Below, one piece after another: positions 23,590-31,892 of a stretch of 34,062 nt of DNA. Source of the stretch: Acidobacteriaceae bacterium. Its GTDB lineage: Bacteria > Acidobacteriota > Terriglobia > Terriglobales > Acidobacteriaceae. The translations under genes were made by a program, and so were the position numbers. Each line of letters begins with the position of its first letter. Positions within the stretch are counted from its first letter, which is position 1. The stretch spans positions 1 through 34,062 of the forward strand of contig PMAT01000064.1 of assembly GCA_003152695.1 (NCBI GenBank), read 5' to 3'. The notes under the pieces were generated by a model that saw only the letters and a program-made list of their open reading frames with translations, did no database searches and was not told the origin of the DNA.

Positions 23590-24303
23590 ATGGCGTGGAT
23601 GATTCAAGCTGAGAATGTTCGCAAAACCTACCGCATCGGCAAAGTGGATGTGCCCGCCTTGCGCGGCGTTTCCCTGGCGGTCGAGAAGGGGGAATTCGTC
23701 AGCATTGTCGGCCCGTCTGGCAGCGGCAAGTCCACCCTGTTCTACATCCTGGGCGGACTGACCCACGCCGACTCCGGACGGGTATTGATCGACGGCACAG
23801 ATTTCACGGCCTTGTCGGACTCGGCGCGCACGCGCATGCGTAAATCCAAAATTGGCTTCGTCTTCCAGAAGTTCAACCTGCTGCCGACGCTCACCGCGCA
23901 AGGTAACATCGACATCGCCCGCGACATCGCCGGCAAGAGCAACGGGAGCGGCGATCACGAATACATCAATCGCATCACGCGACTGCTGGGCATTGACCAG
24001 CGCCTGGAGCATCGCCCTTCCGAGTTGAGCGGCGGCGAGCAACAACGAGTGGCACTGGCGCGCGCGCTGGTGAATCAGCCCGCGATTGTGCTGGCCGACG
24101 AGCCCACCGGCAATCTCGATTCGCAGAATTCCGAAATTGTTCTGAAAATGCTGCGGCAATCGAACCAGGAACTGGGACAGACGGTATTGATGATTACGCA
24201 CAATCCCGAAGCTGCGACCTATGGCGATCGCATCATTCACATGCGCGATGGGTCTATCGTGCCGCCCGAGAAGGACCGGCAATGGAGCCTCGCCCATGAA
24301 TGA
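23590..24303 (+). CDS. ABC transporter ATP-binding protein (MacB/LolD-like)
   Basis: A 237-residue ABC ATPase. Walker A is GPSGSGKS (41-48), the Q-loop Gln93 lies in [10 protein letters not shown], the signature is LSGGE (146-150) and Walker B is IVLADEP (D170, E171). TGNLDSQNS and ITHNPEAA complete the nucleotide site. The [13 protein letters not shown] phrase and size are typical of the MacB/LolD/FtsE-like exporter ATPases. An AAGGAT ribosome site precedes the ATG. No permease gene adjoins it; the next features are tRNA genes, so its partner is encoded elsewhere. Confidence 0.93.
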   Translation: MAWMIQAENVRKTYRIGKVDVPALRGVSLAVEKGEFVSIVGPSGSGKSTLFYILGGLTHADSGRVLIDGTDFTALSDSARTRMRKSKIGFVFQKFNLLPTLTAQGNIDIARDIAGKSNGSGDHEYINRITRLLGIDQRLEHRPSELSGGEQQRVALARALVNQPAIVLADEPTGNLDSQNSEIVLKMLRQSNQELGQTVLMITHNPEAATYGDRIIHMRDGSIVPPEKDRQWSLAHE

Positions 24304-24338
24304 GGACTTTCCACGCAGTGGCGTGTCCTCGCTCTCAT

Positions 24339-24368
24339 TTGCCCGGCAGTTCCAGCATTCGCTATAAT
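24339..24368 (+). promoter_or_regulatory. promoter of tRNA-Gly
   Basis: TTGCCC (24339-24344) and TATAAT (24363-24368) are 18 bases apart, and the tRNA starts 13 bases after the -10. This is the only clear promoter for the tRNA pair. Confidence 0.6.
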
Positions 24369-24380
24369 CACAGGCGGCGA

Positions 24381-24455
<75 letters not shown>

Positions 24456-24465
24456 GGATATGTCG

Positions 24466-24489
24466 CCCTCGCCGTACGCGAGGGTTTTT
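24466..24489 (+). terminator. intrinsic terminator-like hairpin between the tRNA genes
   Basis: CCCTCGC (24466-24472) pairs perfectly with GCGAGGG (24478-24484) around CGTAC and is followed by TTTTT (24485-24489). It lies 10 bases after tRNA-Gly and 18 before tRNA-Cys on the same strand, leaving no room for a separate tRNA-Cys promoter downstream of it. It may therefore attenuate rather than stop transcription. Confidence 0.7.
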
Positions 24490-24507
24490 CGCACCACCTA
24501 TCCTCGA

Positions 24508-24582
24508 GGCGCGGTACCCAAGTGGTAAGGGAGAGGTCTGCAAAACCTTTATGCGTGGGTTCGATTCCCACCCGCGCCTCCA
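24508..24582 (+). tRNA. tRNA-Cys (GCA)
   Basis: A complete cloverleaf: acceptor GGCGCGG/CCGCGCC, D-arm with AGTGGTAAG, anticodon loop CTGCAAA (anticodon GCA, 24540-24542), T-arm GTGGG-TTCGATT-CCCAC and encoded CCA. Read-through from the tRNA-Gly promoter is its likely source of transcription. Confidence 0.97.
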
Positions 24583-24584
24583 AA

Positions 24585-24605
24585 TTTCAGCTGTCAGCCT
24601 TCAGC
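24585..24605. repeat. 7-bp tandem repeat after tRNA-Cys
   Basis: Three units, TTTCAGC, TGTCAGC and CTTCAGC, share the NNTCAGC form of the block at 3542-3569. It begins 3 bases after the tRNA end. Confidence 0.75.
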
Positions 24606-24687
24606 TACCCCCCAAGAAAAACCTATCCCGGTGTGATTTCGGTCACAGCCAATTGTTCAATCGGCGCGACACACTAGAACAGTGTTT

Positions 24688-25095
24688 ATGGATCGATTTG
24701 CCATTATCACCAACCGCAAACGGGCGATCATCGCGCTGGTGCATTCCGTGTTTTTTCTGGGTGTGGCTGGACTGCAGCTCGCGGTTTCTCATGCCGAGGC
24801 ATTTTCGATTCACCGCGAGAAGATCGCGGGCAGCATCGTTCTGCTGGCTGTTTATGTGATCGTTACGACCATCCTTCTGGTCCTGCTGCGCTTCTCGCAT
24901 TGCGCGAAGGAGAAACTTTATTTCGCTTTCTGCGCGGCCAGCGCTGCCTTCGGGTTGGTACGAATTCTGCTGGGCGATCCCGTCCTGCACGCTAACGTGG
25001 CGAGGGTGCTGTTGCTGTTTTGCGCCGTGCTCACCGGCGCAGTGATTCTGCGCAACCACTCCTCCGTTGAAACCCCCGAAGTGGAAACGCAATAG
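24688..25095 (+). CDS. small four-helix membrane protein of unknown function
   Basis: A 135-residue protein with four hydrophobic segments (about 13-33, 45-68, 77-96 and 101-121), short loops and a charged C-terminal tail. No known family is recognised. The ATG at 24688 is preferred; a GTG 6 bases upstream is in frame, and no ribosome site is visible. It stands alone between the tRNAs and the convergent ankyrin gene. Confidence 0.65.
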   Translation: MDRFAIITNRKRAIIALVHSVFFLGVAGLQLAVSHAEAFSIHREKIAGSIVLLAVYVIVTTILLVLLRFSHCAKEKLYFAFCAASAAFGLVRILLGDPVLHANVARVLLLFCAVLTGAVILRNHSSVETPEVETQ

Positions 25096-25113
25096 CCAAT
25101 CGCTGCCACCGTT

Positions 25114-25761
25114 CTATTTCCTCGACGCCAGCAACTCGACCACTTCCTTGTTGCCGTTTTGCGCTGCCATATCGGCCGCAGTCTGCCCCTCATCGGTCTT
25201 AATGGCCAAATCAGCGCCCGCGTCCAACAGCGCCTGCGCCCTCTCCACACTGTTGTGCATGGCCGCCTCGTGCAACGCGGTGTAGCCACGCTGTTGTTGA
25301 GAGTTGGGATCCGCTCCGCCGCGGAGGACAAGCTTCAGGAGCGCCGCATTGCGCGAGGCAGCCGCGCTGTGGATCACTGCAATCCGGCTGGGAGACACTG
25401 CATTGGCGTCGGCGCCGTGCTGCACCAGGATCTCCGCCGCTTCTAGCTGCCCGAAGAAGCATGCCAGGTGCAGTGGCGTAAAGCCATCGGCGCTGCGCGC
25501 CTTGACCAGCCCGCCATCGTTCGCCAGCAGCTTCTTGAGCCGCGCAACATCGCTTAAGGCCGAGGCCTCGAAGATGTCGAGGTCACCCGCCGCCTTACGC
25601 AACAGGTCAACGATCTCCATTCTGTTTTCGTAACGCGCCTGCATCAGCGCAGAAATACCGCCCGCATTGCGGGCATGCGCCGCGCCTGGGTCTGCCGCAA
25701 TCAACTGTGCAATGCGCCCTTTGTCGTTGGCGGTAATAGCAGTGAACACGTCTTCTTTCAT
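25114..25761 (-). CDS. ankyrin-repeat protein
   Basis: A 215-residue protein made of about five to six ankyrin repeats. The canonical DGFTPLHLACFFGQLEAAEILVQHGADANA repeat (here in parts DGFTPLHLACFFG and AEILVQHGADANA) occurs in the middle, and GYTALHEAAMHNSVERAQALLDAGADL near the end in the same register. Ankyrin repeats bind other proteins; the partner is unknown. The start MKEDVFT has a strong GGAGG ribosome site (5-base spacing). It lies 13 bases after the GlcG/HbpS-like gene on the same strand, so the two are probably one transcript. Confidence 0.88.
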   Translation of the reverse strand: MKEDVFTAITANDKGRIAQLIAADPGAAHARNAGGISALMQARYENRMEIVDLLRKAAGDLDIFEASALSDVARLKKLLANDGGLVKARSADGFTPLHLACFFGQLEAAEILVQHGADANAVSPSRIAVIHSAAASRNAALLKLVLRGGADPNSQQQRGYTALHEAAMHNSVERAQALLDAGADLAIKTDEGQTAADMAAQNGNKEVVELLASRK

Positions 25762-25774
25762 CTCAGCCTCCTGC

Positions 25775-26176
25775 TCAGAACGCCGCAGCTCCGGCTTCGG
25801 CAACAGCGTGGTCCTGTTCGCCCGAGCCACCGCTCACGCCGATCGCGCCCACAACCTTTCCGTCGCGTTTCAGGGGAATGCCCCCGGCGAAGATCATGAT
25901 TTTGCAATCGTTGGAGACATGAATGCCGAAAAACTGTCCGCCCGACTGCGAATGCGTGGCCAGGTCTTTGGTGGTGATATCGAAGGCGCGCGCGGTGAAG
26001 GCCTTCTTCATGGAAATATCGATGCTGCCGATCCACGCGCCATCCATGCGAACGTGCGCCACGATGTTGCCGCCCTCGTCAGCCACCGCGATGTTCATGG
26101 GCTGGCCGATTTCCTGCGCCTTTTTCTCGGCGGCCGCGATCACGCGCCGCGCATCTGCAAGATTTACTCCCGCCAT
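25775..26176 (-). CDS. GlcG/HbpS family protein
   Basis: A 133-residue single GlcG/HbpS domain, a PAS-like fold. Recognisable phrases are MNIAVADEGGNIVAHVRMDGAWIGS (MNIAVADEGG and VRMDGAW), SIDISMKKAFTARAF and FAGGIPLKRDGKVVGAIGVSGG. Members include haem-binding proteins and proteins next to glycolate or diol pathways; the ligand cannot be read here. The start MAGVNLADAR has a GGGGGA ribosome site; a longer upstream reading is not supported. It is followed by the ankyrin gene. Confidence 0.88.
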   Translation of the reverse strand: MAGVNLADARRVIAAAEKKAQEIGQPMNIAVADEGGNIVAHVRMDGAWIGSIDISMKKAFTARAFDITTKDLATHSQSGGQFFGIHVSNDCKIMIFAGGIPLKRDGKVVGAIGVSGGSGEQDHAVAEAGAAAF

Positions 26177-26275
26177 TGTTCCCCCACAGTGAGTTATGAG
26201 CCGCGTGCCGCATAGGCGGCGGTTCTCGACAATAGCGGGTTGCAGCGCCTTTGGCAAGCGCACCTTTTCCGAAGC

Positions 26276-26659
26276 TCACCCGCTCGATTCGAACAGGCTG
26301 TACAGCAGAATTCCCAGGACAATCAAGGTGATGAGGACGTACAGGTAATCGCGCTCCAGGGCGAAGGCGATGGCTGAAAATAGCACCCGCGCCACCGGGG
26401 TGGCGATCAGCAGCAGCAATCCGAGTTGGATAATCGCCCGGCCGCTCATGCCCAGCGCCCCGTGAAGGATGGCGGTCGTGCTTGTCAGGTTGTCGGGTTC
26501 ACGGTGGAACACGGCGTAGTTGGGAATTTCGCCACCATGGCGCACCAGGTAAACTATAGCGCCCAAGAGAACGACCGTAGCGGCAAGAAGCACTCCAGTA
26601 CGCAGCAGCGCGCCGATAATAACTTCAATGCGTTGATCGTTCCAGTCTTGCGCGCTCAT
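26276..26659 (-). CDS. DUF1634 membrane protein, partner of the TauE-type exporter
   Basis: A 127-residue protein with three membrane helices (about 12-40, 74-99 and 104-121). DUF1634 proteins are frequently encoded directly after TauE/SafE-type transporters, as here, where the ATG overlaps the transporter stop (ATGA). It could be an accessory subunit. A much longer frame reads on through the transporter gene but is a shadow. Confidence 0.85.
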   Translation of the reverse strand: MSAQDWNDQRIEVIIGALLRTGVLLAATVVLLGAIVYLVRHGGEIPNYAVFHREPDNLTSTTAILHGALGMSGRAIIQLGLLLLIATPVARVLFSAIAFALERDYLYVLITLIVLGILLYSLFESSG

Positions 26660-27489
26660 ATTCGCCCGGCGATTCCTTTGTAGATCATCTCGAATCCCAA
26701 CACGACGATGACCGCCGCGAACAAGTACCGCAATACCTTGACTCTGGCCCTCACCAGCACGCGCGCGCCGAGAAGCGATCCCGCCAGCACGCCCAGCATC
26801 ACCGGCATTGCCAATCCGGGCGCGATGTAGCCGCGGTGAAGATACAGTCCCGCGCTCGCGGCCGCCGTCACGCCGATCATGAAGTTGCTGGTGGTGGTGG
26901 AAACCTTGAACGGAATCTTCATCGCCCGGTCCATGGCCAGCACTTTCACCGCACCCGAGCCAATGCCCAGCAATCCGGAGAGCGCGCCCGCCACGAACAT
27001 CAGACCGTATCCGGCGGGAACACCTGTGACGTTGTAGGACTCCTTTCCGTTGGGACCGGGATAGGCGCCATTCAGGCGCAACCGCTCGGCCAGCTTCGAG
27101 GAAGGCACATGAGCGCCGTCCACCCAGTGGCGGCTTGACAGATACGCGGAACAAAGGAGAACGGCTCCAAACACAATTGCTATCGCGTTGCTGGAGACAT
27201 AAAGAGCGATGCCGACTCCGGCGAGCGCGCCCGCCGTGGTTGCGGTTTCCAGAAACATGCCAATGCGAATGTTGGAGTAGCCTTCGCGCACATACGCGGC
27301 AGCCGCGCCGGAAGAGGTCGCGATCACGGAAACCAGCGAGGCGCCAATAGCGTAGCGGATGTCCACGTGGAACAGCAGCGCCAGCATCGGCACTACCACG
27401 ACACCGCCGCCCAGTCCGGTCAGCGCGCCGAGAAATCCGGCGAGCAACGAACCAAGCCCGATCAGCGCGCTGAATTCAAGGACATTCAT
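26656..27489 (-). CDS. TauE/SafE-family anion exporter
   Basis: A 277-residue membrane protein of the sulfite exporter TauE/SafE (DUF81) family. It has eight or so helices in two related halves; GALTGLGGGVVVVPML near the N-terminus and GALSGLLGIGSGAVKVLAM in the second half are the repeated family motif. Substrates of the family include sulfite, sulfoacetate and other organosulfur anions; the one used here is unknown. It is co-translated with the DUF1634 protein. No sulfur-metabolism gene adjoins it. Confidence 0.92.
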   Translation of the reverse strand: MNVLEFSALIGLGSLLAGFLGALTGLGGGVVVVPMLALLFHVDIRYAIGASLVSVIATSSGAAAAYVREGYSNIRIGMFLETATTAGALAGVGIALYVSSNAIAIVFGAVLLCSAYLSSRHWVDGAHVPSSKLAERLRLNGAYPGPNGKESYNVTGVPAGYGLMFVAGALSGLLGIGSGAVKVLAMDRAMKIPFKVSTTTSNFMIGVTAAASAGLYLHRGYIAPGLAMPVMLGVLAGSLLGARVLVRARVKVLRYLFAAVIVVLGFEMIYKGIAGRI

Positions 27490-27638
27490 GGAATCTTAAC
27501 GACGCTCACGATGTGCGGCTTTCGAATTCCTTGACCACAGGAAAGTGTATGGATTGTAAATGTAGGCGTGGCGTTGTCCAGCGGCAGCGACCACATTGGA
27601 TTTTAGACCCCGAACGCATTACTGTAGGGCATCCGTAC

Positions 27639-27714
27639 GGCGCGGTGCCTAAGCGGTAAGGGAGAGGTCTGCAAAGCCGTTGCGCGTGGAGGTCGATTCG
27701 CACCCGCGCCTCCA
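27639..27714 (+). pseudogene. decayed tRNA-Cys copy
   Basis: The 372-base spacer 27490-27861 has no gene except this. The sequence keeps the full acceptor stem (GGCGCGG/CCGCGCC), D-arm, anticodon loop CTGCAAA and the encoded CCA of tRNA-Cys. The anticodon stem (GAGGT/GCCGT) has a mismatch, and the T-arm (GTGGA...CGCAC) pairs in only three positions with an extra base. GACCCCGAA flanks it on both sides (27606-27614 and 27739-27747), and CAACATTCTG is repeated just after it. Probably non-functional. Confidence 0.75.
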
Positions 27715-27861
27715 ACATTCTGCCTTCAACATTCTGGTGACCCCGAATCGCTCGCCAGCAATCCGCGCGGTCCAGGATTGTGTGCATAATGGCGATGTTT
27801 CGCCAGTAATCGCGAACGCTAACCGTCAGAGCCGCCAAGAACGAGCGGCAGTGCGGCCATC

Positions 27862-28401
27862 TCAGGGATGGTCGGCCGATTCTGACTTCTGCTGTGCGGA
27901 ATCCTGTGGCGATTCATATTGAATCGTGATGTTAAGCCCCTCGATAAGACAGCTTACTGGCGGGAACTGAGGTTTTTGTGGAGGCAGGAGCGCGGCGGTG
28001 ATTCGATTTCCCCCGATGAACAGCAGGCTGAGGGCCCCGCTATCGGTATAGGTCTGTGACGTCTCTTTGTTTAAGAATACGTTCGATATGGGTATTTGCT
28101 GTGTCGTGATTCCATTTGTGAGTTCTATGGTGTATTGAACCGGACAAGGCACGGGCTCACCATTCGACCGCATTCCGTTCATAGGTCCGCGATTGCTTAA
28201 GGCCTCTAGTCGGCGAATAACGATTGCGCCCGGTGGAGTGAACACGCCTAGCGGATAGACGGTGCGTCTGGCGACAACAATGTCGGGTGAGTGTATGCTC
28301 CATGTCGAAACCGCATGAGCATCCCCTGAATTGGTTTGCGCTCTCACCTGAACAATTGGGAACAGAAGGGCAACCACGAGACCAACCATCCACTTCCTCA
28401 T
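27862..28401 (-). CDS. secreted hypothetical protein
   Basis: A 179-residue protein with a clear signal peptide (MRKWMVGLVVALLFPIVQVRAQ, cleavage after Ala-Gln region). The mature part is rich in Pro, Ser, Thr and beta-type stretches, with two cysteines (CPVQYTIELTNG and SCLIEGLNI) that could form a disulfide. No family recognised. The GGAGG ribosome site 4 bases upstream fixes the start at 28401. The region is less GC-rich than its neighbours. It could be an outer-surface or periplasmic protein. Confidence 0.7.
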   Translation of the reverse strand: MRKWMVGLVVALLFPIVQVRAQTNSGDAHAVSTWSIHSPDIVVARRTVYPLGVFTPPGAIVIRRLEALSNRGPMNGMRSNGEPVPCPVQYTIELTNGITTQQIPISNVFLNKETSQTYTDSGALSLLFIGGNRITAALLPPQKPQFPPVSCLIEGLNITIQYESPQDSAQQKSESADHP

Positions 28402-28770
28402 ACTGCCTCCTTGTAGACACCGCCTTAAGTATTCCATCCCGCTCGATGCTGGAAGACAAAATGTTCTGACGTAAGTAGATTCCCAGTGTGGAACCCCACT
28501 CAAGGGCAGAATGGGAGCGACACAACACAAATATAGACGTGTCGGTTGCCTCAGGGTTATCAGCCTTATCGCGCGAGTTCCGGTTGCATCCAGTAGAAAA
28601 GTCCTGAGCTGGGATCGTTGTTATTGATAACAGGCGATTTCACAAGTAAACAGAATAGCGCCTGCGCGGCGCGGCGCCTGAACCTCCATTTGACTTGGGC
28701 ATTGCTGATGTTCGAGTGAATCCTATTTCTAGCTATTCGCTCGGCGAGGAGCTAGCCCCGCAAGCTAAAG
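28402..28770. other. 369-base spacer without a gene
   Basis: No supported gene. Short plus-strand frames here lack any protein-like pattern. Near the right end is a GCTA-rich stretch (AGCTAAAGCTAAGGCTG) like the 7-bp repeats elsewhere. Confidence 0.6.
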
Positions 28771-29880
28771 CTAAGGCTGGGCCGCACTGCCGGTGTAGTA
28801 TCCGTCGCGGGTCTGCACGACCAGGTCTTTCTGGGTGGTTGTCAGATGGATCTTGTGATAGCCGGGGGCGGCGTCGGCCTTGTCCGGGGTATAACCTAGG
28901 CTGTACTGATTGCGCAGCTCTTCTTCAATGCTGGCGTAGATTTGATCGATCGACTGCTTCTTGGAAACTTCAAAGAAGCGGCCGCCGGTCTCTCTTGCAA
29001 TCTGCTCCATAACTTTCTTGCCATCGGGATGGGACTGCTGAGGATACCCCCCGGGTCCGCCGCGACCTATGCCGCCGGGGCGACCCATTCCGCCGCCCAT
29101 TCCGCCCATGTGGACGCCGTAGTTCCTGTTTCCGTAGGCATCCTTGTCGGAGAACAGGATGGAGTAAACCAGCGTGTTGGCACGCTGCGCCGCCTCGATC
29201 GCTCTGGTCAGCGTCACTTTGCTTCCGGTATCCACACCATCGGAGAGGATGATAACCGCCTTACGGCCCTGCTGCTTCTGCATCAGTTCGTCCGAGGCCA
29301 GGAAGACGGCGTCATAGAGCGTGGTGCCTCCGCCCCGGTGATGGCCGCCCGAACCGGGTGAACCGCCTCCGCCACCACCGCCGCCGCCACCGCTTTGCTC
29401 GAACTCCGGATTGTCCAGCTTCTCCAGAGCGGCGTTCAGCTTCTTGCGCGAAGAGGTCAGGTCCTGCAGCAGTTCTATGTCCCAGTCGAAATGAATGACG
29501 AATGCCTTGTCCTTGTCTTCGCGCATCAGGTGTTCCAGAAAGGCATAGCTGGCGATGCGCTCCTGCTCCAGCACACGCCGCTGACTCATGCTGGTGTCCA
29601 CCAGCAGACCGAGCGTGAGCGGAAGATCGGTTTCCTTGGCGAAGTAGCGGATCGTCTGCGGACGGCCGTCTTCTTCCAGCTTGAAATCGTCCTTGGTCAG
29701 GTTGTTTACAATTTGGCCGTGTTTGTCTCGCACCGTGGCCAGCACATTGACAACATTAACGTCGGAAGAGAAGGTCGGCGTTTGCTGGCCCCGCAGTGGC
29801 AGGTATGACACCAGCAGAGATGTCAGTGTCGCCAATAGAATCCAGCGTCTTGGCGCGCTCGATCGCGATTGAGTCGACAA
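28771..29880 (-). CDS. acidobacterial VWFA-related secreted protein
   Basis: A 369-residue protein with a signal peptide (about 1-32). A short N-terminal beta domain (VNVLATVRDKHGQIVNNLTKDDFKLEEDG, here in parts) precedes a von Willebrand A domain. The metal-ion adhesion site is present: Asp95-x-Ser97-x-Ser99 (VDTSMS), Thr186/187 and Asp214 (ILSDG). This layout is that of the VWFA-related family expanded in Acidobacteriota. Two odd insertions lie in surface loops: a ten-glycine run (164-173) followed by HHR, and a Gly/Met-rich stretch (257-280). Likely exported, function in binding or adhesion unknown. Confidence 0.88.
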   Translation of the reverse strand: MSTQSRSSAPRRWILLATLTSLLVSYLPLRGQQTPTFSSDVNVVNVLATVRDKHGQIVNNLTKDDFKLEEDGRPQTIRYFAKETDLPLTLGLLVDTSMSQRRVLEQERIASYAFLEHLMREDKDKAFVIHFDWDIELLQDLTSSRKKLNAALEKLDNPEFEQSGGGGGGGGGGSPGSGGHHRGGGTTLYDAVFLASDELMQKQQGRKAVIILSDGVDTGSKVTLTRAIEAAQRANTLVYSILFSDKDAYGNRNYGVHMGGMGGGMGRPGGIGRGGPGGYPQQSHPDGKKVMEQIARETGGRFFEVSKKQSIDQIYASIEEELRNQYSLGYTPDKADAAPGYHKIHLTTTQKDLVVQTRDGYYTGSAAQP

Positions 29881-29993
29881 GGTAGCTCGCTTCCTGGGAT
29901 TTGGATTCTTATGAAACCTGTTTAGCTGGAATGCTTATGAACCCGCGAGCATCCCAGAAGTTCTGGACAGAGCACAGCAAGCGTCCATTACCC

Positions 29994-31016
29994 CTAGTCC
30001 CTAACTCGCCGCAATTTCTCCACCCGCTCGGCCATGGCCCACTTCAGGTCGTCAATCCCCACGCCGGTAACCGCCGAGATAGGAAACAGTTCCAGCTTCT
30101 TACGCTTGCAGTAGCGTTTCAGCTTGGCCAGTTTTTCTTTGTTCGCCACATCCATTTTCGATGCGACCACAATGGTCGGTTTCGAGTCCAGGCCCGCGCC
30201 GAAGGTCGCCAGTTCGCGGGTGATCACCTCATAATCCTGCACCGGGTCAGGCCGGCCGCTGGCGTCGGAGACGTCCACCAGATGCGCGAGCAAGCGGGTG
30301 CGCTCGATGTGCCGCAGAAACTGCGTGCCCAGCCCCGCGCCTTGGCTGGCGCCTTCGATCAGTCCAGGTATGTCGGCCACCACAAAACTCATTTCTTCGG
30401 GCGCTTCCCCGACCGCCACCACACCCAGGTTGGGCTGCAAGGTGGTGAAGGGATAATCGGCAATCTTGGGCCGCGCCGCCGAAATACGCGAGATCAGCGT
30501 GCTCTTGCCGGCGTTGGGATAGCCGACCAGCCCGACATCGGCAAGCAGCTTCAATTCCAGACGCAGCGCGCGCTCTTCTCCGGCGTGTCCCTCCTCGTGC
30601 TCGCGGGGGGCCTGATGGGTCGAGGTAGCGAAGCGGGCATTGCCGCGGCCGCCGCGGCCGCCGTGCGCCACCACGACGCGCTCGTCGGGATGGGAGAAGT
30701 CATGCACCACTTCGCCGGTCATTTCGTCGTAAACGATGGTCCCGACGGGCACCTTGAGGATGATGCTCTCGCCCTCGCGGCCGGTTTTGTTGGAGCCTTC
30801 GCCATGGCGTCCGCGTTCGGCCTTGTATTCGGGATTGAAGCGGAAGTGCACGAGGGTGTTGTGGCGTTCGCTCGATTCCATCACCACGTCGCCACCATGA
30901 CCGCCATCGCCGCCGGAGGGACCACCGCGCGGCACGAACTTCTCGCGCCGGAAGGCCATGCAGCCGTTGCCGCCATCGCCCGCCTTCACCCGGATTCTTG
31001 CTTCGTCAACGAACAT
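29994..31016 (-). CDS. obg: Obg/CgtA GTPase
   Basis: A 340-residue Obg. The glycine-rich Obg fold occupies about 1-158 ([24 protein letters not shown]). The G domain has G1 GYPNAGKS (165-172), the switch [10 protein letters not shown]3 DIPGLIEGA and an NKxD replacement ASKMD, as normal for Obg. Obg is an essential large-subunit ribosome assembly factor and stress-linked GTPase. The start MFVDEARI (31016) matches the family; an ATG 10 codons upstream gives a non-conserved tail. No C-terminal OCT domain is present. Confidence 0.95.
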   Translation of the reverse strand: MFVDEARIRVKAGDGGNGCMAFRREKFVPRGGPSGGDGGHGGDVVMESSERHNTLVHFRFNPEYKAERGRHGEGSNKTGREGESIILKVPVGTIVYDEMTGEVVHDFSHPDERVVVAHGGRGGRGNARFATSTHQAPREHEEGHAGEERALRLELKLLADVGLVGYPNAGKSTLISRISAARPKIADYPFTTLQPNLGVVAVGEAPEEMSFVVADIPGLIEGASQGAGLGTQFLRHIERTRLLAHLVDVSDASGRPDPVQDYEVITRELATFGAGLDSKPTIVVASKMDVANKEKLAKLKRYCKRKKLELFPISAVTGVGIDDLKWAMAERVEKLRRVRD

Positions 31017-31159
31017 AGGGAAGCCACTCTGGAATCGCGTCCGCATCGGCCAGCAACAGGCGTACGAGCGGCAGAATCATAATGACACCGGCATTTGCAT
31101 GTTCACCCGGAAAAAGCGATAAGAGTGGTTGACCCAAGCCAAAGCTTCAGCCTAGATGA

Positions 31160-31807
31160 CTATTTCTTTGCCGTGGGTGAAGCACCGCGAACCTTGACCA
31201 GAGTCCCATCGGGGAGCGGATTTCCCAGGAATTCGACTACGCCGTTGCGCACCACGCCATTGAGTTCGGGTATCACCGACGCAGCCCCGCCGACATCCGT
31301 GGCGCTCACCGCAGGCGCTCTTTTCGCGATGCCGTGGTCCATGGCGAGGTTCGCCAGGCGGTCGGCGTCGCGGTTCTTTTCGCGCAGCACGTGCTTGATC
31401 TCGAAGTAGTCAAGCTGGTCGATCATCTTCATCGCGCGGGCGTGCAGCTCCTTCAGCGTGGCATTGCTGACTTTGTACTCGCCGTTGAGCTGCTTCACCA
31501 TCAGCTCGGAATCGCTGACCACCTTTAGGGCCTTAAAACCGTGCCGGAGAGTGTAGTTGAGGACCGCCAGCAAGCCGGAATATTCGGCATAATTGTTCGT
31601 CTGGCGGCCGAGAAATTCGCTGAGCTCGGCGACGGGACGGCCAACTTCGTCCTCGATGACAACGCCATATCCTGCGGGGCCGGGATTGCCGCGGGCGCCG
31701 CCATCAACGTAAGCGACCAGATAGCCTTCGTCCGAACTATCGATTGCGCCACCGTCGAATTCCTGTGAGCGATACCGGGATTTTCCGGGAAACGGGCGAG
31801 CGGGCAT
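31160..31807 (-). CDS. RNase HI-type ribonuclease
   Basis: A 215-residue RNase H. The catalytic carboxylates are Asp35 (VAYVDGGARGNPGPAG), Glu75 (NNYAEY), Asp99 (VVSDSELMVKQ) and Asp149 (NRDADRLANLA). The N-terminal 28 residues are a short basic/acidic lead and the C-terminal 60 are a tail not seen in E. coli RNase HI; both are typical of the RnhA-like subgroup in many bacteria. It removes RNA from RNA-DNA hybrids. It lies between obg and a metallophosphoesterase; not clearly co-transcribed (85-base and 143-base gaps). Confidence 0.9.
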   Translation of the reverse strand: MPARPFPGKSRYRSQEFDGGAIDSSDEGYLVAYVDGGARGNPGPAGYGVVIEDEVGRPVAELSEFLGRQTNNYAEYSGLLAVLNYTLRHGFKALKVVSDSELMVKQLNGEYKVSNATLKELHARAMKMIDQLDYFEIKHVLREKNRDADRLANLAMDHGIAKRAPAVSATDVGGAASVIPELNGVVRNGVVEFLGNPLPDGTLVKVRGASPTAKK

Positions 31808-31892
31808 GATCTGTAGTTTATCCCAAAACTTTTTGATGCGGTGAGCCGCCCTGCCATCGCGGAGCCCATTCTGGCGGCGGATTTGCTTGATA

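Noticed and set aside
26276-27154. Long open frame of 292 codons on the minus strand
   Set aside because: The first 165 codons overlap the TauE-type gene in another frame and have no protein-like pattern; only the DUF1634 part is real.
27639-27714. Functional second tRNA-Cys
   Set aside because: Mismatches in the anticodon stem and only three pairs in the T-arm make normal folding unlikely.
28695-29012. Plus-strand frame of 105 codons
   Set aside because: It is antisense to the secreted VWFA gene and has no recognisable protein pattern.
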